This document shows, piece after piece, positions 1-6,988 of a DNA stretch of 10,371 bases. The notes under the pieces were generated by a model. It worked only from the letters and a program-made list of their open reading frames with translations. It did not search any database and was not told the DNA's origin. Source of the DNA: Azonexus sp. (GTDB taxonomy: Bacteria; Pseudomonadota; Gammaproteobacteria; Burkholderiales; Rhodocyclaceae); assembly GCA_030697085.1 (NCBI GenBank), contig JAUYQT010000461.1, positions 1-10,371 on the forward strand, in the 5' to 3' direction. How positions within the stretch are numbered: the stretch's first letter is position 1; each line of letters starts with the position of its first letter. The translations under genes and the position numbers were made by a program.

Positions 1-1
1 T

Positions 2-1120
2 GTCGAGTGTTATATCGGCAACGGTGTCGTGCTCGATATTCATCATCTGCTAGCGGAAATTGCCGAGTTGGAAAAGGGCGGTATCGAGGTTCGTTCGCGC
101 CTTAAAATCAGCCCGGGCTGCCCGATTATTCTGCCGTATCACTCTGCTATCGACCGTGCCCGCGAAGATGCCAAAGCGGGCGACCAGAAGATTGGTACGA
201 CTGGTAAAGGGATTGGTCCGACTTACGAGGATAAGGTTTCGCGCCGTGGTTTGCGCGTTTATGATCTTTTCAATCCGGTGCGTTTCGCTGAGAAGCTGAA
301 GGAGGTTCTCGAGTATCACAACTTTGTGTTGACCCAGTATTTCAAGGCGCCAGCGGTTGATTATCAGGCCGTGCTTGATCAGGCGATGGTGGATGCCGAG
401 CAGATCCGGCCAATGGTCACGGATGTTTCCGCTGCACTCTATGCTGCCAACAAGGCTGGTCATAACATGCTGTTTGAAGGGGCGCAAGGGACGTTGCTTG
501 ATATTGATCATGGCACCTACCCGTTTGTAACTTCCTCGAACTGTGTCGCTGGTCAGGCCTCTGCTGGTGCGGGTGTTGGCCCGGGCATGTTGCATTATGT
601 GCTGGGTATTACCAAGGCTTACTGTACCCGTGTTGGTGGTGGACCATTCCCGAGTGAGCTGGATATTGAAACTGAAGGTGTACCGGGCTACCAGATGTCG
701 CAAGTCGGCCGCGAGTTCGGTACGGTGACCGGTCGCAAGCGTCGCTGTGGCTGGTTTGATGCTGCAGCTTTGCGTCGTTCCGGTCGCATCAATGGCTTAA
801 CGGGTTTGTGTATCACCAAGCTCGATGTGCTGGATGGTCTGAAAGAATTGAATATTTGCACGGGCTACACGCTGGATGGGAAAGTTATTGATCTGCTGCC
901 AATTGGCGCTGATGAAGTTGCCCGTTGCGTGCCGATTTACGAAACGATGCCGGGCTGGAGCGATACGACCGTCGGTGCCAAGCGTTGGGAAGACCTGCCG
1001 GCGAATGCCCAGGCCTATCTGAATCGTCTGGAAGTGTTGTGCGAGGTGCCGATAGCCATTGTGTCGACGGGCCCGGAACGTGACGAAACGATTTTGAAGC
1101 AGCATCCTTTCAATCAATAA
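2..1120 (+). CDS. purA: Adenylosuccinate synthetase, N-terminus cut off by window edge
   Basis: The enzyme joins IMP and aspartate with GTP hydrolysis to form adenylosuccinate, the first committed step from IMP to AMP, in the cytoplasm. The frame is open from base 2, so the gene enters from the left. By alignment from memory with E. coli PurA, about 64 residues are missing, including the GDEGKGK phosphate loop; 372 residues are present and the stop is TAA. Visible family motifs are the signature [13 protein letters not shown], the block [19 protein letters not shown], the arginine-rich [11 protein letters not shown] loop, the guanine-binding [17 protein letters not shown], and the terminal STGPERDET. 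The GTG at base 29 is internal and not the true start. An intrinsic terminator lies 58 bases after the stop, so purA probably ends its transcription unit. Identification is secure. Confidence 0.98.
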   Translation, partial: VECYIGNGVVLDIHHLLAEIAELEKGGIEVRSRLKISPGCPIILPYHSAIDRAREDAKAGDQKIGTTGKGIGPTYEDKVSRRGLRVYDLFNPVRFAEKLKEVLEYHNFVLTQYFKAPAVDYQAVLDQAMVDAEQIRPMVTDVSAALYAANKAGHNMLFEGAQGTLLDIDHGTYPFVTSSNCVAGQASAGAGVGPGMLHYVLGITKAYCTRVGGGPFPSELDIETEGVPGYQMSQVGREFGTVTGRKRRCGWFDAAALRRSGRINGLTGLCITKLDVLDGLKELNICTGYTLDGKVIDLLPIGADEVARCVPIYETMPGWSDTTVGAKRWEDLPANAQAYLNRLEVLCEVPIAIVSTGPERDETILKQHPFNQ

Positions 1121-1178
1121 TCCTTGTCAGATTGCTGTGTATTTGTGCCCAAGGCCCCGTGGCCGATGGGCTGCGGTC

Positions 1179-1202
1179 AACGGGCTTTTTAGCCCGTTTT
1201 CT
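1179..1202 (+). terminator. Intrinsic terminator of purA
   Basis: A perfect 8-bp stem AACGGGCT/AGCCCGTT with a TTTT loop (1179-1198) runs directly into a T-rich stretch on the plus strand. It lies 58 bases beyond the purA stop. On the minus strand the stem is not followed by a T run, so it should not act efficiently on the converging small gene, whose stop codon is only five bases away. Confidence 0.85.
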
Positions 1203-1203
1203 G

Positions 1204-1563
1204 TTATTGGCGAGGCGGCATCACCGATTGCCATTCTTCGTTGCAATAGCGTACGTAGGGGTAATACTGCCCGGATGAGCCGCAGTAGAACCAGGTTCCG
1301 GATGCAGGTGGTGCTTGAACCAGTTGTGGCGGTGGTAGGTAGGCCGGGGCCGTGTAAACTGGGGGTCTGTTCGCCTGGTTATAGGCTGCAGCGCCGATGA
1401 CTAATCCGGTAATTGCCAGTATTGCCGCCGGTCCTGCCCAGTTTGAGCTGTGGCTACGTCCATGATCATGTCTGTGGTGATTGCGATAGCCGTCAGCTTG
1501 AGCGATTTCCGCGGCGCCCAGTGCAAGGCTGCTGGCAAGAAAGAGGGCGGTTATTTTTTTCAT
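1204..1563 (-). CDS. Small secreted His-rich protein with C-terminal Cys/aromatic motif, function unknown
   Basis: Product of 119 residues from an ATG at 1563. That start is preceded by GTGAG at a suitable distance; a GTG four codons upstream has no visible ribosome binding site. Residues 1-23 form a typical signal peptide (MKK, hydrophobic core, AQA cleavage site) with no lipobox cysteine. A short histidine-rich patch follows (about residues 29-38), then a glycine/alanine-rich hydrophobic segment (about 44-62) that may be a membrane helix. After that come a proline-rich linker (67-87) and a C-terminal block WFYCGSSGQYYPYVRYC ending EEWQSV. Similar 'YYC...YYPYV..C..GW..V' endings occur on many small envelope proteins of betaproteobacteria (from memory), usually unnamed. 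The two cysteines (94 and 107) could form a disulfide. It is probably monocistronic and converges on purA. No function is assigned. Confidence 0.8.
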   Translation of the reverse strand: MKKITALFLASSLALGAAEIAQADGYRNHHRHDHGRSHSSNWAGPAAILAITGLVIGAAAYNQANRPPVYTAPAYLPPPQLVQAPPASGTWFYCGSSGQYYPYVRYCNEEWQSVMPPRQ

Positions 1564-1610
1564 GACTTGGCTCACAATGGTTTAATTTATGAAACCAATT
1601 AACGCGTCAG

Positions 1611-1708
1611 TTTTGCGATGGACGACCGACTGTTTGTACGTAAGTGTTAAAAATTGTTGCTGGAGGATGCTGGCGATATGCTGTGAGACAATCGTCCTCA
1701 TCGCAAAA
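1611..1708. repeat. Long imperfect inverted repeat in a non-coding gap
   Basis: TTTTGCGATGGACGA (1611-1625) is matched in reverse complement by 1692-1708, TCGTCC-TC-ATCGCAAAA: 15 paired bases interrupted by a 2-base bulge, enclosing about 66 bases. The interior contains a second short complementary pair, ATTGT (1653-1657) with ACAAT (1688-1692), whose right arm shares base 1692 with the outer arm. It lies between the tRNA-Leu terminator and the minus-strand secreted-protein gene, so it could be the leader of that gene, an independent small RNA or a protein-binding structure. The rest of 1564-1762 shows no convincing coding frame. Confidence 0.5.
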
Positions 1709-1762
1709 AACCATGTGTTTGCCAGTTGGTTCGCTAGTTGTAGAAAATCCGAGGCAGAAATG

Positions 1763-1790
1763 AAAAAAGGCCTTGTTTTAACAAGGCCTT
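1763..1790 (-). terminator. Intrinsic terminator of tRNA-Leu
   Basis: Read on the minus strand, AAGGCCTTGTT pairs with AACAAGGCCTT around a 2-base centre, then runs into TTTTTT. The stem begins 14 bases after the tRNA CCA end. The tRNA therefore appears to be a single-gene transcript, and the secreted-protein gene further along needs its own promoter. Confidence 0.9.
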
Positions 1791-1803
1791 CTATCAAAAT
1801 CGC

Positions 1804-1888
<85 letters not shown>

Positions 1889-1907
1889 ACAGGTGCGAAG
1901 AGCCGCC

Positions 1908-1935
1908 ATTATAGAGAAAGAAAAAGAGATGTCAA
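1908..1935 (-). promoter_or_regulatory. Full-consensus sigma70 promoter for tRNA-Leu
   Basis: On the minus strand TTGACA (1935-1930), a 16-base spacer and TATAAT (1913-1908) form an exact match to both hexamers. Initiation is expected near 1901, about a dozen bases before the mature tRNA 5' end, which fits a stable-RNA promoter. The -35 hexamer overlaps the ATG and second and third codons of rnr, and the spacer contains the purine-rich stretch ahead of rnr that must serve as its ribosome binding region. Confidence 0.85.
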
Positions 1936-4415
1936 TTAAAAAGCTTTCAAAAATTCGTCGGGCTGATCCGTTCTTTGAACGGGAGTCTGTGCGCTATGAA
2001 TTTCCGCTGCCGTCGCGTGAGTATGTGACGCAGATTCTGACGGATGAAGCACGGCCGCTGAGCTTTATCGAGCTGGTTGAGTTGCTCGATATTGCCGAGA
2101 CTGAACAAGAGATGTTCCAGCGCCGATTGGGTGCGATGGAGCGAGAAGGCCAGTTGTTGCGTAATCGCAAGGGGACTTACATCTTGCCGGAGCGGGCCAG
2201 TCTGACGGCGGGCAAGATTCAGGGGCATCAGGATGGCTATGGTTTTCTGATTCCAGATGACGGTAATCCCGATATTTTTCTGGCCCAGCATCAAATGGCC
2301 AAAGTGCTGCACGGCGACCGTGCTTTGGTGCGGGTTATGGGCGTTGACCGCAAGGGGCGACCTGAGGGCAGTATTGTTGAGGTGACCGAGCGGGCTAATA
2401 GCCGAGTGGTCGGTCGGGTGCTGGTTGAGCATGGTCTGGTTTTTGTGGTGCCGGAAAATCGCCGTATCGCCCAGGATATTTTGGTGCCGCCAGAGAAGAA
2501 GGCGAAGATCAAGCCGGAATCCGGCATGGTGGTGATGGTCGATATCATCGAGCAGCCGAGCAAGTTTTCAAAGCCGATCGGGCGGATTACCGAGGTGTTG
2601 GGGAATTACGCCGATCCGGGCATGGAAATCGAGATTGCATTGCGTAAGCACGATCTGCCTTTCGAATTTTCCAAGGCGGTGCTGGACGAAAACAAGGCGC
2701 TGCCTGACAAGGTAAGAAAGGCTGATCTGGCCGGGCGCGAGGATTTGCGTGAACTACCGTTGGTGACTATCGATGGCGAAACGGCGCGTGATTTCGATGA
2801 CGCGGTGTTCTGCGAAAAGAACGGGCGTGGCTGGCGCCTGGTGGTGGCGATTGCCGATGTGTCGCATTACGTCAAGCCTGGAATGGCGCTCGATAAAGAG
2901 GCGATGGAACGCGGCAATTCAGTTTATTTCCCGCGGCGGGTGATCCCGATGTTGCCGGAGAAATTGTCGAATGGCATCTGTTCGCTGAATCCTGATGTTG
3001 AACGCATGGCGATGGTTTGCGACATGGAGATTAGCGCGGCCGGCAAGATTGGCAAATACCGCTTTTATCCGGCGGTGTTTCGTTCAAAGGCCCGACTGAC
3101 TTATAACCTCGTGTGGTCATGGTTGTCGGGCGAAGTGCAGCCGGAGGGTGATATTCATCTGGCGCTCCAGCCACATATCAAAAATCTCTACAAACTTTTC
3201 CAGGCGCTGCATAAGGCTCGGGCGCAGCGTGGGGCAATTGATTTTGAGACGACCGAAACGCAGATGCTTTTCAACGAACAGGGCAAGATCGAGAACATCG
3301 TGCCAGTCGTACGCAATGATGCGCACCGGGTGATCGAGGAATGCATGCTGGCCGCCAACGTTTGCGCCTCCGATTTTCTCGCCGCGCACAAGCAGGAATG
3401 CCTTTATCGCATTCACGCCGCGCCGGGTGACGAAAAACTGAAGAACTTGCGCAGTTTTCTCGGTGAATTCGGCCTTGCCTTGGGTGGCGGTGATGATCCG
3501 TGCGCCAAGGATTACGCGGTGCTGCTTGAAAAGGTAAAGTTGCGTCCGGATTTTCAACTGCTGCAAACCGTGATGTTGCGCTCTTTGCGGCAGGCGATGT
3601 ACAGCCCGGATAACGTTGGCCATTTCGGCCTCGCCTACGAGCATTACACCCACTTTACTTCGCCGATTCGGCGCTATCCGGATTTGCTTGTGCATCGGGC
3701 AATCAAGGCAGTGCTGGCGGGTGAGAAATACACGCCGGTGGGTAGTTGGGATGATATCGGTTTGCATTGTTCGGGTACCGAACGGCGGGCTGACGAGGCA
3801 ACGCGTGATGTTGAGAACTGGCTGAAATGCTATTTTATGAAGGAGCGCATTGGTGAGATATTCGATGGCACCATTTCAGCCGTGACGGGATTCGGCATTT
3901 TTGTTGCGCTTGACACGATTTATATCGAAGGTTTGGTTCATGTTTCCGAGCTGGGTGAGGATTATTTTCAGTTTGATAACGTCAAGCATCAGATGTTGGG
4001 CGAGCGGACAGGGCAGCGTTACCGTTTAGGCGATCGGGCACGGGTCAAGCTGGTGCGAGCGGATCTGGAAAGCAACAAGATTGACTTCACGCTGGTCCGG
4101 GATGAGAAGACGGCGGGGGCGAAAAAGCCTGTGCGTCGGACAGTTGCCAAATCATTTGTCCGGCCGCTTGTTGATGAGGCCAATACGAAGCTGGCCAAGC
4201 AGGTAGCCAAGCCACTTTCCCGCAGCGGAGAAAAACCGAAAGACAGGACGCCGGCCAAGTCATTGGCCAAACCTGCAGGCAAAGCCGTGGCTAAAAAGGC
4301 ACCGGGTAAAGCCAAGGCCAAGGTGACGGCGAAGCCGGCTGCCAAACGTCCGGCCAAAGCGGCGGAAAAGCTTGCGGCAAAGTCGGCTACAAAAAAGGCC
4401 GTTAAAAAGCGTTGA
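1929..4415 (+). CDS. rnr: Ribonuclease R (3'-5' exoribonuclease)
   Basis: A processive hydrolytic 3'-5' exonuclease that degrades structured RNA, mRNA fragments and defective rRNA, and works with trans-translation in the cytoplasm. The product is 828 residues from the ATG at 1929; upstream in-frame sequence is only tRNA, so that ATG is the first plausible start. The order is an N-terminal winged-helix region (about 20-80), two cold-shock-type OB folds (about 85-240), the RNB catalytic domain and an S1 domain (about 635-725). The RNB metal-site block DGETARDFDDAVF carries Asp282, Asp288, Asp290 and Asp291. The RNB signature HFGLAYEHYTHFTSPIRRYP starts at His565. The last hundred or so residues are a Lys/Ala/Pro low-complexity tail with repeated AK and AKP units, longer than I would expect. 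The N-terminal domain and tail separate it from RNase II. The stop lies 15 bases from that of the converging HDOD gene. The leader is very short and shares DNA with the tRNA-Leu promoter. Confidence 0.97.
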   Translation: MSIKKLSKIRRADPFFERESVRYEFPLPSREYVTQILTDEARPLSFIELVELLDIAETEQEMFQRRLGAMEREGQLLRNRKGTYILPERASLTAGKIQGHQDGYGFLIPDDGNPDIFLAQHQMAKVLHGDRALVRVMGVDRKGRPEGSIVEVTERANSRVVGRVLVEHGLVFVVPENRRIAQDILVPPEKKAKIKPESGMVVMVDIIEQPSKFSKPIGRITEVLGNYADPGMEIEIALRKHDLPFEFSKAVLDENKALPDKVRKADLAGREDLRELPLVTIDGETARDFDDAVFCEKNGRGWRLVVAIADVSHYVKPGMALDKEAMERGNSVYFPRRVIPMLPEKLSNGICSLNPDVERMAMVCDMEISAAGKIGKYRFYPAVFRSKARLTYNLVWSWLSGEVQPEGDIHLALQPHIKNLYKLFQALHKARAQRGAIDFETTETQMLFNEQGKIENIVPVVRNDAHRVIEECMLAANVCASDFLAAHKQECLYRIHAAPGDEKLKNLRSFLGEFGLALGGGDDPCAKDYAVLLEKVKLRPDFQLLQTVMLRSLRQAMYSPDNVGHFGLAYEHYTHFTSPIRRYPDLLVHRAIKAVLAGEKYTPVGSWDDIGLHCSGTERRADEATRDVENWLKCYFMKERIGEIFDGTISAVTGFGIFVALDTIYIEGLVHVSELGEDYFQFDNVKHQMLGERTGQRYRLGDRARVKLVRADLESNKIDFTLVRDEKTAGAKKPVRRTVAKSFVRPLVDEANTKLAKQVAKPLSRSGEKPKDRTPAKSLAKPAGKAVAKKAPGKAKAKVTAKPAAKRPAKAAEKLAAKSATKKAVKKR

Positions 4416-4430
4416 CCGTAGCAATCGTTC

Positions 4431-5297
4431 TCAGAGTTCGGGCGGCCTCAGCAAGTCGCCCGTCTTGAGGACGAGTGCAGCAGTTTCCTCTTCACTCAGT
4501 CCCGGTAACTGCTCGACCAGCCACTCCAGCGAAGCGCCGGGAATAATGCGCTTGGCGTCAGCAATGTCTGAGGGTAGTGCCGGATCACTGGCGCCACCTG
4601 TCGACAGGTGACGTGCGCTGTCGACGCAGAGGCGCGACAGCGTCGAGCGCGTGGTGTCGATACCACGAATCAGTTGGGTTAATAGCGGCGGTAAATGCCA
4701 GATCGTGGCGCACTTCAAGGTTAGATCCTTGAAGCGGAAGCCACAGGTGTCGACCTGTGCTTGCACCGAGCGCGGCGAGTGGCCCGATGCCAGTGCCGCC
4801 AATGCCTGGCGTGGTAGTTCAGGGGCGAATGACCAAAGCAGCAATTCGCCGATTTCGGCTAGCAGGGCGGCCATTGCAATTTCATCCGGTGAAATGTCTG
4901 CTCTTTGCATTCCCCAGCGCAGCGCCAGTCGGCTGGCCAGGTGTGAGCGTGCTTCACATTCTGCGAGGCCAGGATTTGATTCGTCGGTTTCGGGGCTGTT
5001 GAGCAATAGTTTATGGAAATTGTCATTGCCCAGTTGCATCACCGCAGCGAGCGGGGTGCTGGTTTCATGACCCAGGCGCTGTGTCCGATGTGCTTCGGCT
5101 TCCCGCAGCAGATGCAAACAAAGAAAGGGGTCGGCGCCGGCCAGATTGGCCAAGTCATGCGCCGAGAGGTTCTCGCTGAACTCGGCTTCAAGCTCAAGCA
5201 GGCGGACTTTTGAGCGCGGCATGCAGGGCAGGGCGCGGCCGCTGAGGAAAGCGGCCCATTGATCGACACCCCAGTGTTTTTGATTTTCGTTAAGCAC
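4431..5297 (-). CDS. HDOD-domain protein (signalling/output domain)
   Basis: Product of 288 residues with no signal peptide or membrane helix, so cytoplasmic. It resembles the HDOD family, a catalytically degenerate relative of HD phosphohydrolases found in bacterial signalling proteins, often with response-regulator or GGDEF/EAL partners. Family-like blocks are LANLAGADPFLCLHLLREAE (49-68), STPLAAVMQLGNDNFHKLLL (80-99), MAALLAEIGELLL (142-154) where active HD enzymes have LLHDIG, and the QVDTCGFRFKDLTLKCATIWHLP region (181-203). The histidine usual in that last region is absent. No second domain is attached. The start is a GTG at 5297 with TGGAA eight bases upstream; the nearby ATG is in another frame. 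It is divergent from the hemerythrin gene across 131 bases, which is suggestive of shared control but proves nothing. Its partner is unknown. Confidence 0.8.
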   Translation of the reverse strand: MLNENQKHWGVDQWAAFLSGRALPCMPRSKVRLLELEAEFSENLSAHDLANLAGADPFLCLHLLREAEAHRTQRLGHETSTPLAAVMQLGNDNFHKLLLNSPETDESNPGLAECEARSHLASRLALRWGMQRADISPDEIAMAALLAEIGELLLWSFAPELPRQALAALASGHSPRSVQAQVDTCGFRFKDLTLKCATIWHLPPLLTQLIRGIDTTRSTLSRLCVDSARHLSTGGASDPALPSDIADAKRIIPGASLEWLVEQLPGLSEEETAALVLKTGDLLRPPEL

Positions 5298-5393
5298 GGT
5301 TTTTCCATTGTGGTGGGTTGCGAGGTCAACTTATTATCGGCCGACAACGAAGAAAAATTAAGACGGATGCACCAATATGGCACTTCGCGGCGG

Positions 5394-5399
5394 TAAAAT
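5394..5399 (+). promoter_or_regulatory. Possible -10 box for the hemerythrin gene
   Basis: TAAAAT in the context GCGGTAAAATGCC lies 30 bases before the hemerythrin ATG and resembles the box ahead of rlmB. No good -35 hexamer is seen 16-18 bases upstream, so the promoter may need an activator or may be a chance match. Confidence 0.3.
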
Positions 5400-5428
5400 G
5401 CCGGTTTCATCAATTGCATGGGGCGGCA

Positions 5429-6022
5429 ATGTCGAATAAGTTGCTTGAAGCGGCTTTGTCAGAAGAGAATTTCCACGACCCCCGTTGTGCCATCGCTACT
5501 ACCCCCGACAAGGCTTATCGCCACCCGGCTTTGCCTACTTTGCCGGCAGAGTTGAACACCGGCCTCCGTGTCATTGATTTCGAGCATCAAATGCTGTTAA
5601 GCAGCATGGCTTCCTTGCGTCAGATTTGCCATGACTTTGAGGCACTCGAAGATTGTAGTAATTGCACGGCAAAGACCCGTGTCCACTGTGAAGGCGATCT
5701 GATTGCTCTGTTGGGTGATTTGCTCGTTTTTATCATGGATCATTTTCAGACAGAAGAAAAACTGATGCGCGATTCGCTGCTTGTTATGGTTGACCGTGAT
5801 CTTTGTGAGGCACATATGGAAGATCACGCGGCGATTTCGAGCAAAGTTCAGCAGGTCGTCGCTGCGCTTGACCGAATGCGTACCGCTTCCCTGATTCGCG
5901 AACTGGACAAGCTTCTTCACCGCTGGATCACCAATCACGTGGCTCTGCATGATCTCTGGCTGGCGCGCTGGGTCCTGCGCGAAGATTCCGTGCTCAAGAC
6001 TGAACTGGCGATCAATCGCTAG
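5429..6022 (+). CDS. Hemerythrin-like diiron protein with a cysteine-rich insert
   Basis: Product of 197 residues, soluble, starting at ATG 5429 behind GGGG at 5420-5423. All seven ligands expected for a carboxylate-bridged diiron hemerythrin site are present with family spacing: His53 (DFEHQ), His105 and Glu109 (HFQTEE), His129 and His133 (AHMEDH), His170 and Asp175 (NHVALHD). Bacterial hemerythrins bind oxygen or sense oxygen, NO or iron. Between the first two helices there is an insert with cysteines 67, 76, 79 and 87, a C-x8-C-x2-C-x7-C pattern, plus Cys126 beside ligand His129. Classical bacteriohemerythrins are about 130 residues, so this one is enlarged by about 40 N-terminal residues and the insert. 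No GGDEF or chemoreceptor domain is fused. It sits between a divergent HDOD gene and rlmB. The fold assignment is strong; the physiological role is unknown. Confidence 0.9.
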   Translation: MSNKLLEAALSEENFHDPRCAIATTPDKAYRHPALPTLPAELNTGLRVIDFEHQMLLSSMASLRQICHDFEALEDCSNCTAKTRVHCEGDLIALLGDLLVFIMDHFQTEEKLMRDSLLVMVDRDLCEAHMEDHAAISSKVQQVVAALDRMRTASLIRELDKLLHRWITNHVALHDLWLARWVLREDSVLKTELAINR

Positions 6023-6038
6023 TTGCACCTTGGCCGCT

Positions 6039-6067
6039 TTGGGCGGTGCTGCCTGACGCGTTAAAAT
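6039..6067 (+). promoter_or_regulatory. Probable promoter of rlmB
   Basis: TTGGGC (6039-6044), a 17-base spacer and TAAAAT (6062-6067) lie between the hemerythrin stop and the rlmB ATG. The -10 matches five of six consensus positions and the -35 three to four. It would give a leader of about 20 bases and allow rlmB expression independent of the hemerythrin gene. Confidence 0.45.
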
Positions 6068-6094
6068 GCGTCCTCCAATTTTTAGAAAGCTGCC

Positions 6095-6826
6095 ATGACT
6101 TCCCGCCTGATTTACGGCTTCCATGCCGTGACTGCCAAATTGCGCCACGATCCGGAGTCGCTCAAGGAACTCATGGTCGATGCCACCCGTCAGGATGGAC
6201 GCGTGCGCGACCTGCTCCAGCACGCCGAGCTACAGGGCGTCAAAATTATTGCCTGTGATGGCAAGCGGCTGGATGGCATGGCGCCGGGGGCGAAGCATCA
6301 GGGCGTCATCGCCCGCATTGAAGGCGGCCGCAAGATAGCGCATCTCGATGATGTGCTCGATACCTTGGAAGAGCCCGCTTTCCTGCTTGTGCTTGACGGC
6401 GTGACCGACCCGCGCAACCTCGGTGCCTGCCTGCGCGTGGCCGATGCGGCCGGCGTTCATGCCGTGATCGCGCCGAAGGATCGCGCTGCCGGTTTGACCG
6501 ATGTCGCGATGAAAACGGCTTGCGGCGCGGCTGAAGCGGTTCCCTATGTGATGGTGACCAATCTGGCGCGTACCCTGCGTGAATTGCAGGAGCGGGAAAT
6601 CTGGGTGATTGGCACCACCGATGATGCCGAGAGTGATCTTTATGCCGCCGAATGGCCGGTCGCTACAGCCTGGGTGCTTGGGGCCGAAGGCGAAGGCATG
6701 CGTCGATTGACGCGTGAAACCTGCGACCAATTGGTCAGTATTCCCATGCATGGCACGGTAGAAAGCCTGAATGTCTCCGTTGCGGCCGGCGTTTGCCTGT
6801 ATGAAGCACGCCGGCGATTGCGCTAA
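6095..6826 (+). CDS. rlmB: 23S rRNA (guanosine-2251-2'-O)-methyltransferase
   Basis: A SPOUT-superfamily methyltransferase that uses S-adenosylmethionine to methylate the 2'-OH of G2251 in the peptidyl-transferase P loop of 23S rRNA. The product is 243 residues, the same length as E. coli RlmB. The N-terminal RNA-binding domain opens with LIYGFHAV (residues 5-12). The three SPOUT motifs are all visible: DGVTDPRNLGACLR (101-114, with Asn108 and Arg114), VLGAEGEGMRR (194-204, with Glu198), and IPMHGTVESLNVSVAAGV (216-233), which forms the trefoil-knot cofactor site. It lies downstream of rnr as in E. coli, but separated by the HDOD and hemerythrin genes. No strong intrinsic terminator follows directly. 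Related TrmH enzymes are the only real alternative; length and context favour RlmB. Confidence 0.95.
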   Translation: MTSRLIYGFHAVTAKLRHDPESLKELMVDATRQDGRVRDLLQHAELQGVKIIACDGKRLDGMAPGAKHQGVIARIEGGRKIAHLDDVLDTLEEPAFLLVLDGVTDPRNLGACLRVADAAGVHAVIAPKDRAAGLTDVAMKTACGAAEAVPYVMVTNLARTLRELQEREIWVIGTTDDAESDLYAAEWPVATAWVLGAEGEGMRRLTRETCDQLVSIPMHGTVESLNVSVAAGVCLYEARRRLR

Positions 6827-6988
6827 TTTTGGGTGTTTTTAGCGGTTGACCGCAGCACTCACGTTGATGCCTGACCAACAAGCATTGCTGACGAAACCTC
6901 CGGGGTGAGAAAGCGGTCAGATGTGTCATCGCGATGGGGTGGCACGTCGCCGTGCAATCTCCGTTAGGCTTGGTGAGGCGTGGGTTTT
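6827..6988. other. Non-coding gap after rlmB
   Basis: This is the part of the 252-base convergent intergenic region before the repeat element. I see no credible reading frame. A short hairpin GCGGT-TG-ACCGC sits just after rlmB (6842-6853), preceded rather than followed by T residues, so it is not a standard terminator on the plus strand. A second GCGGTCA copy occurs at about 6913. Confidence 0.5.

Noticed and set aside
50..703. 217-codon minus-strand frame opposite purA
   Set aside because: purA on the plus strand is unmistakable and this frame has no recognisable motifs.
5298..5340. TTGACC and TATTAT hexamers in the HDOD/hemerythrin intergenic region as promoters
   Set aside because: Each lacks a partner hexamer at 16-18 bases with acceptable match, so no promoter call is made.
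5039..5419. 126-codon frame overlapping the HDOD gene and its upstream region on the same strand
   Set aside because: It overlaps the HDOD coding region in another frame, has no recognisable protein features, and only its first part lies in the intergenic gap.
6838..6855. GCGGT-TG-ACCGC hairpin as an rlmB terminator
   Set aside because: Short stem with a 2-base loop and no T run after it on either strand; the T residues precede it.
6958..6972. GTTAGGC resembling an integron attC core site
   Set aside because: No matching RYYYAAC partner at a suitable distance and no integrase or cassette-like genes nearby.
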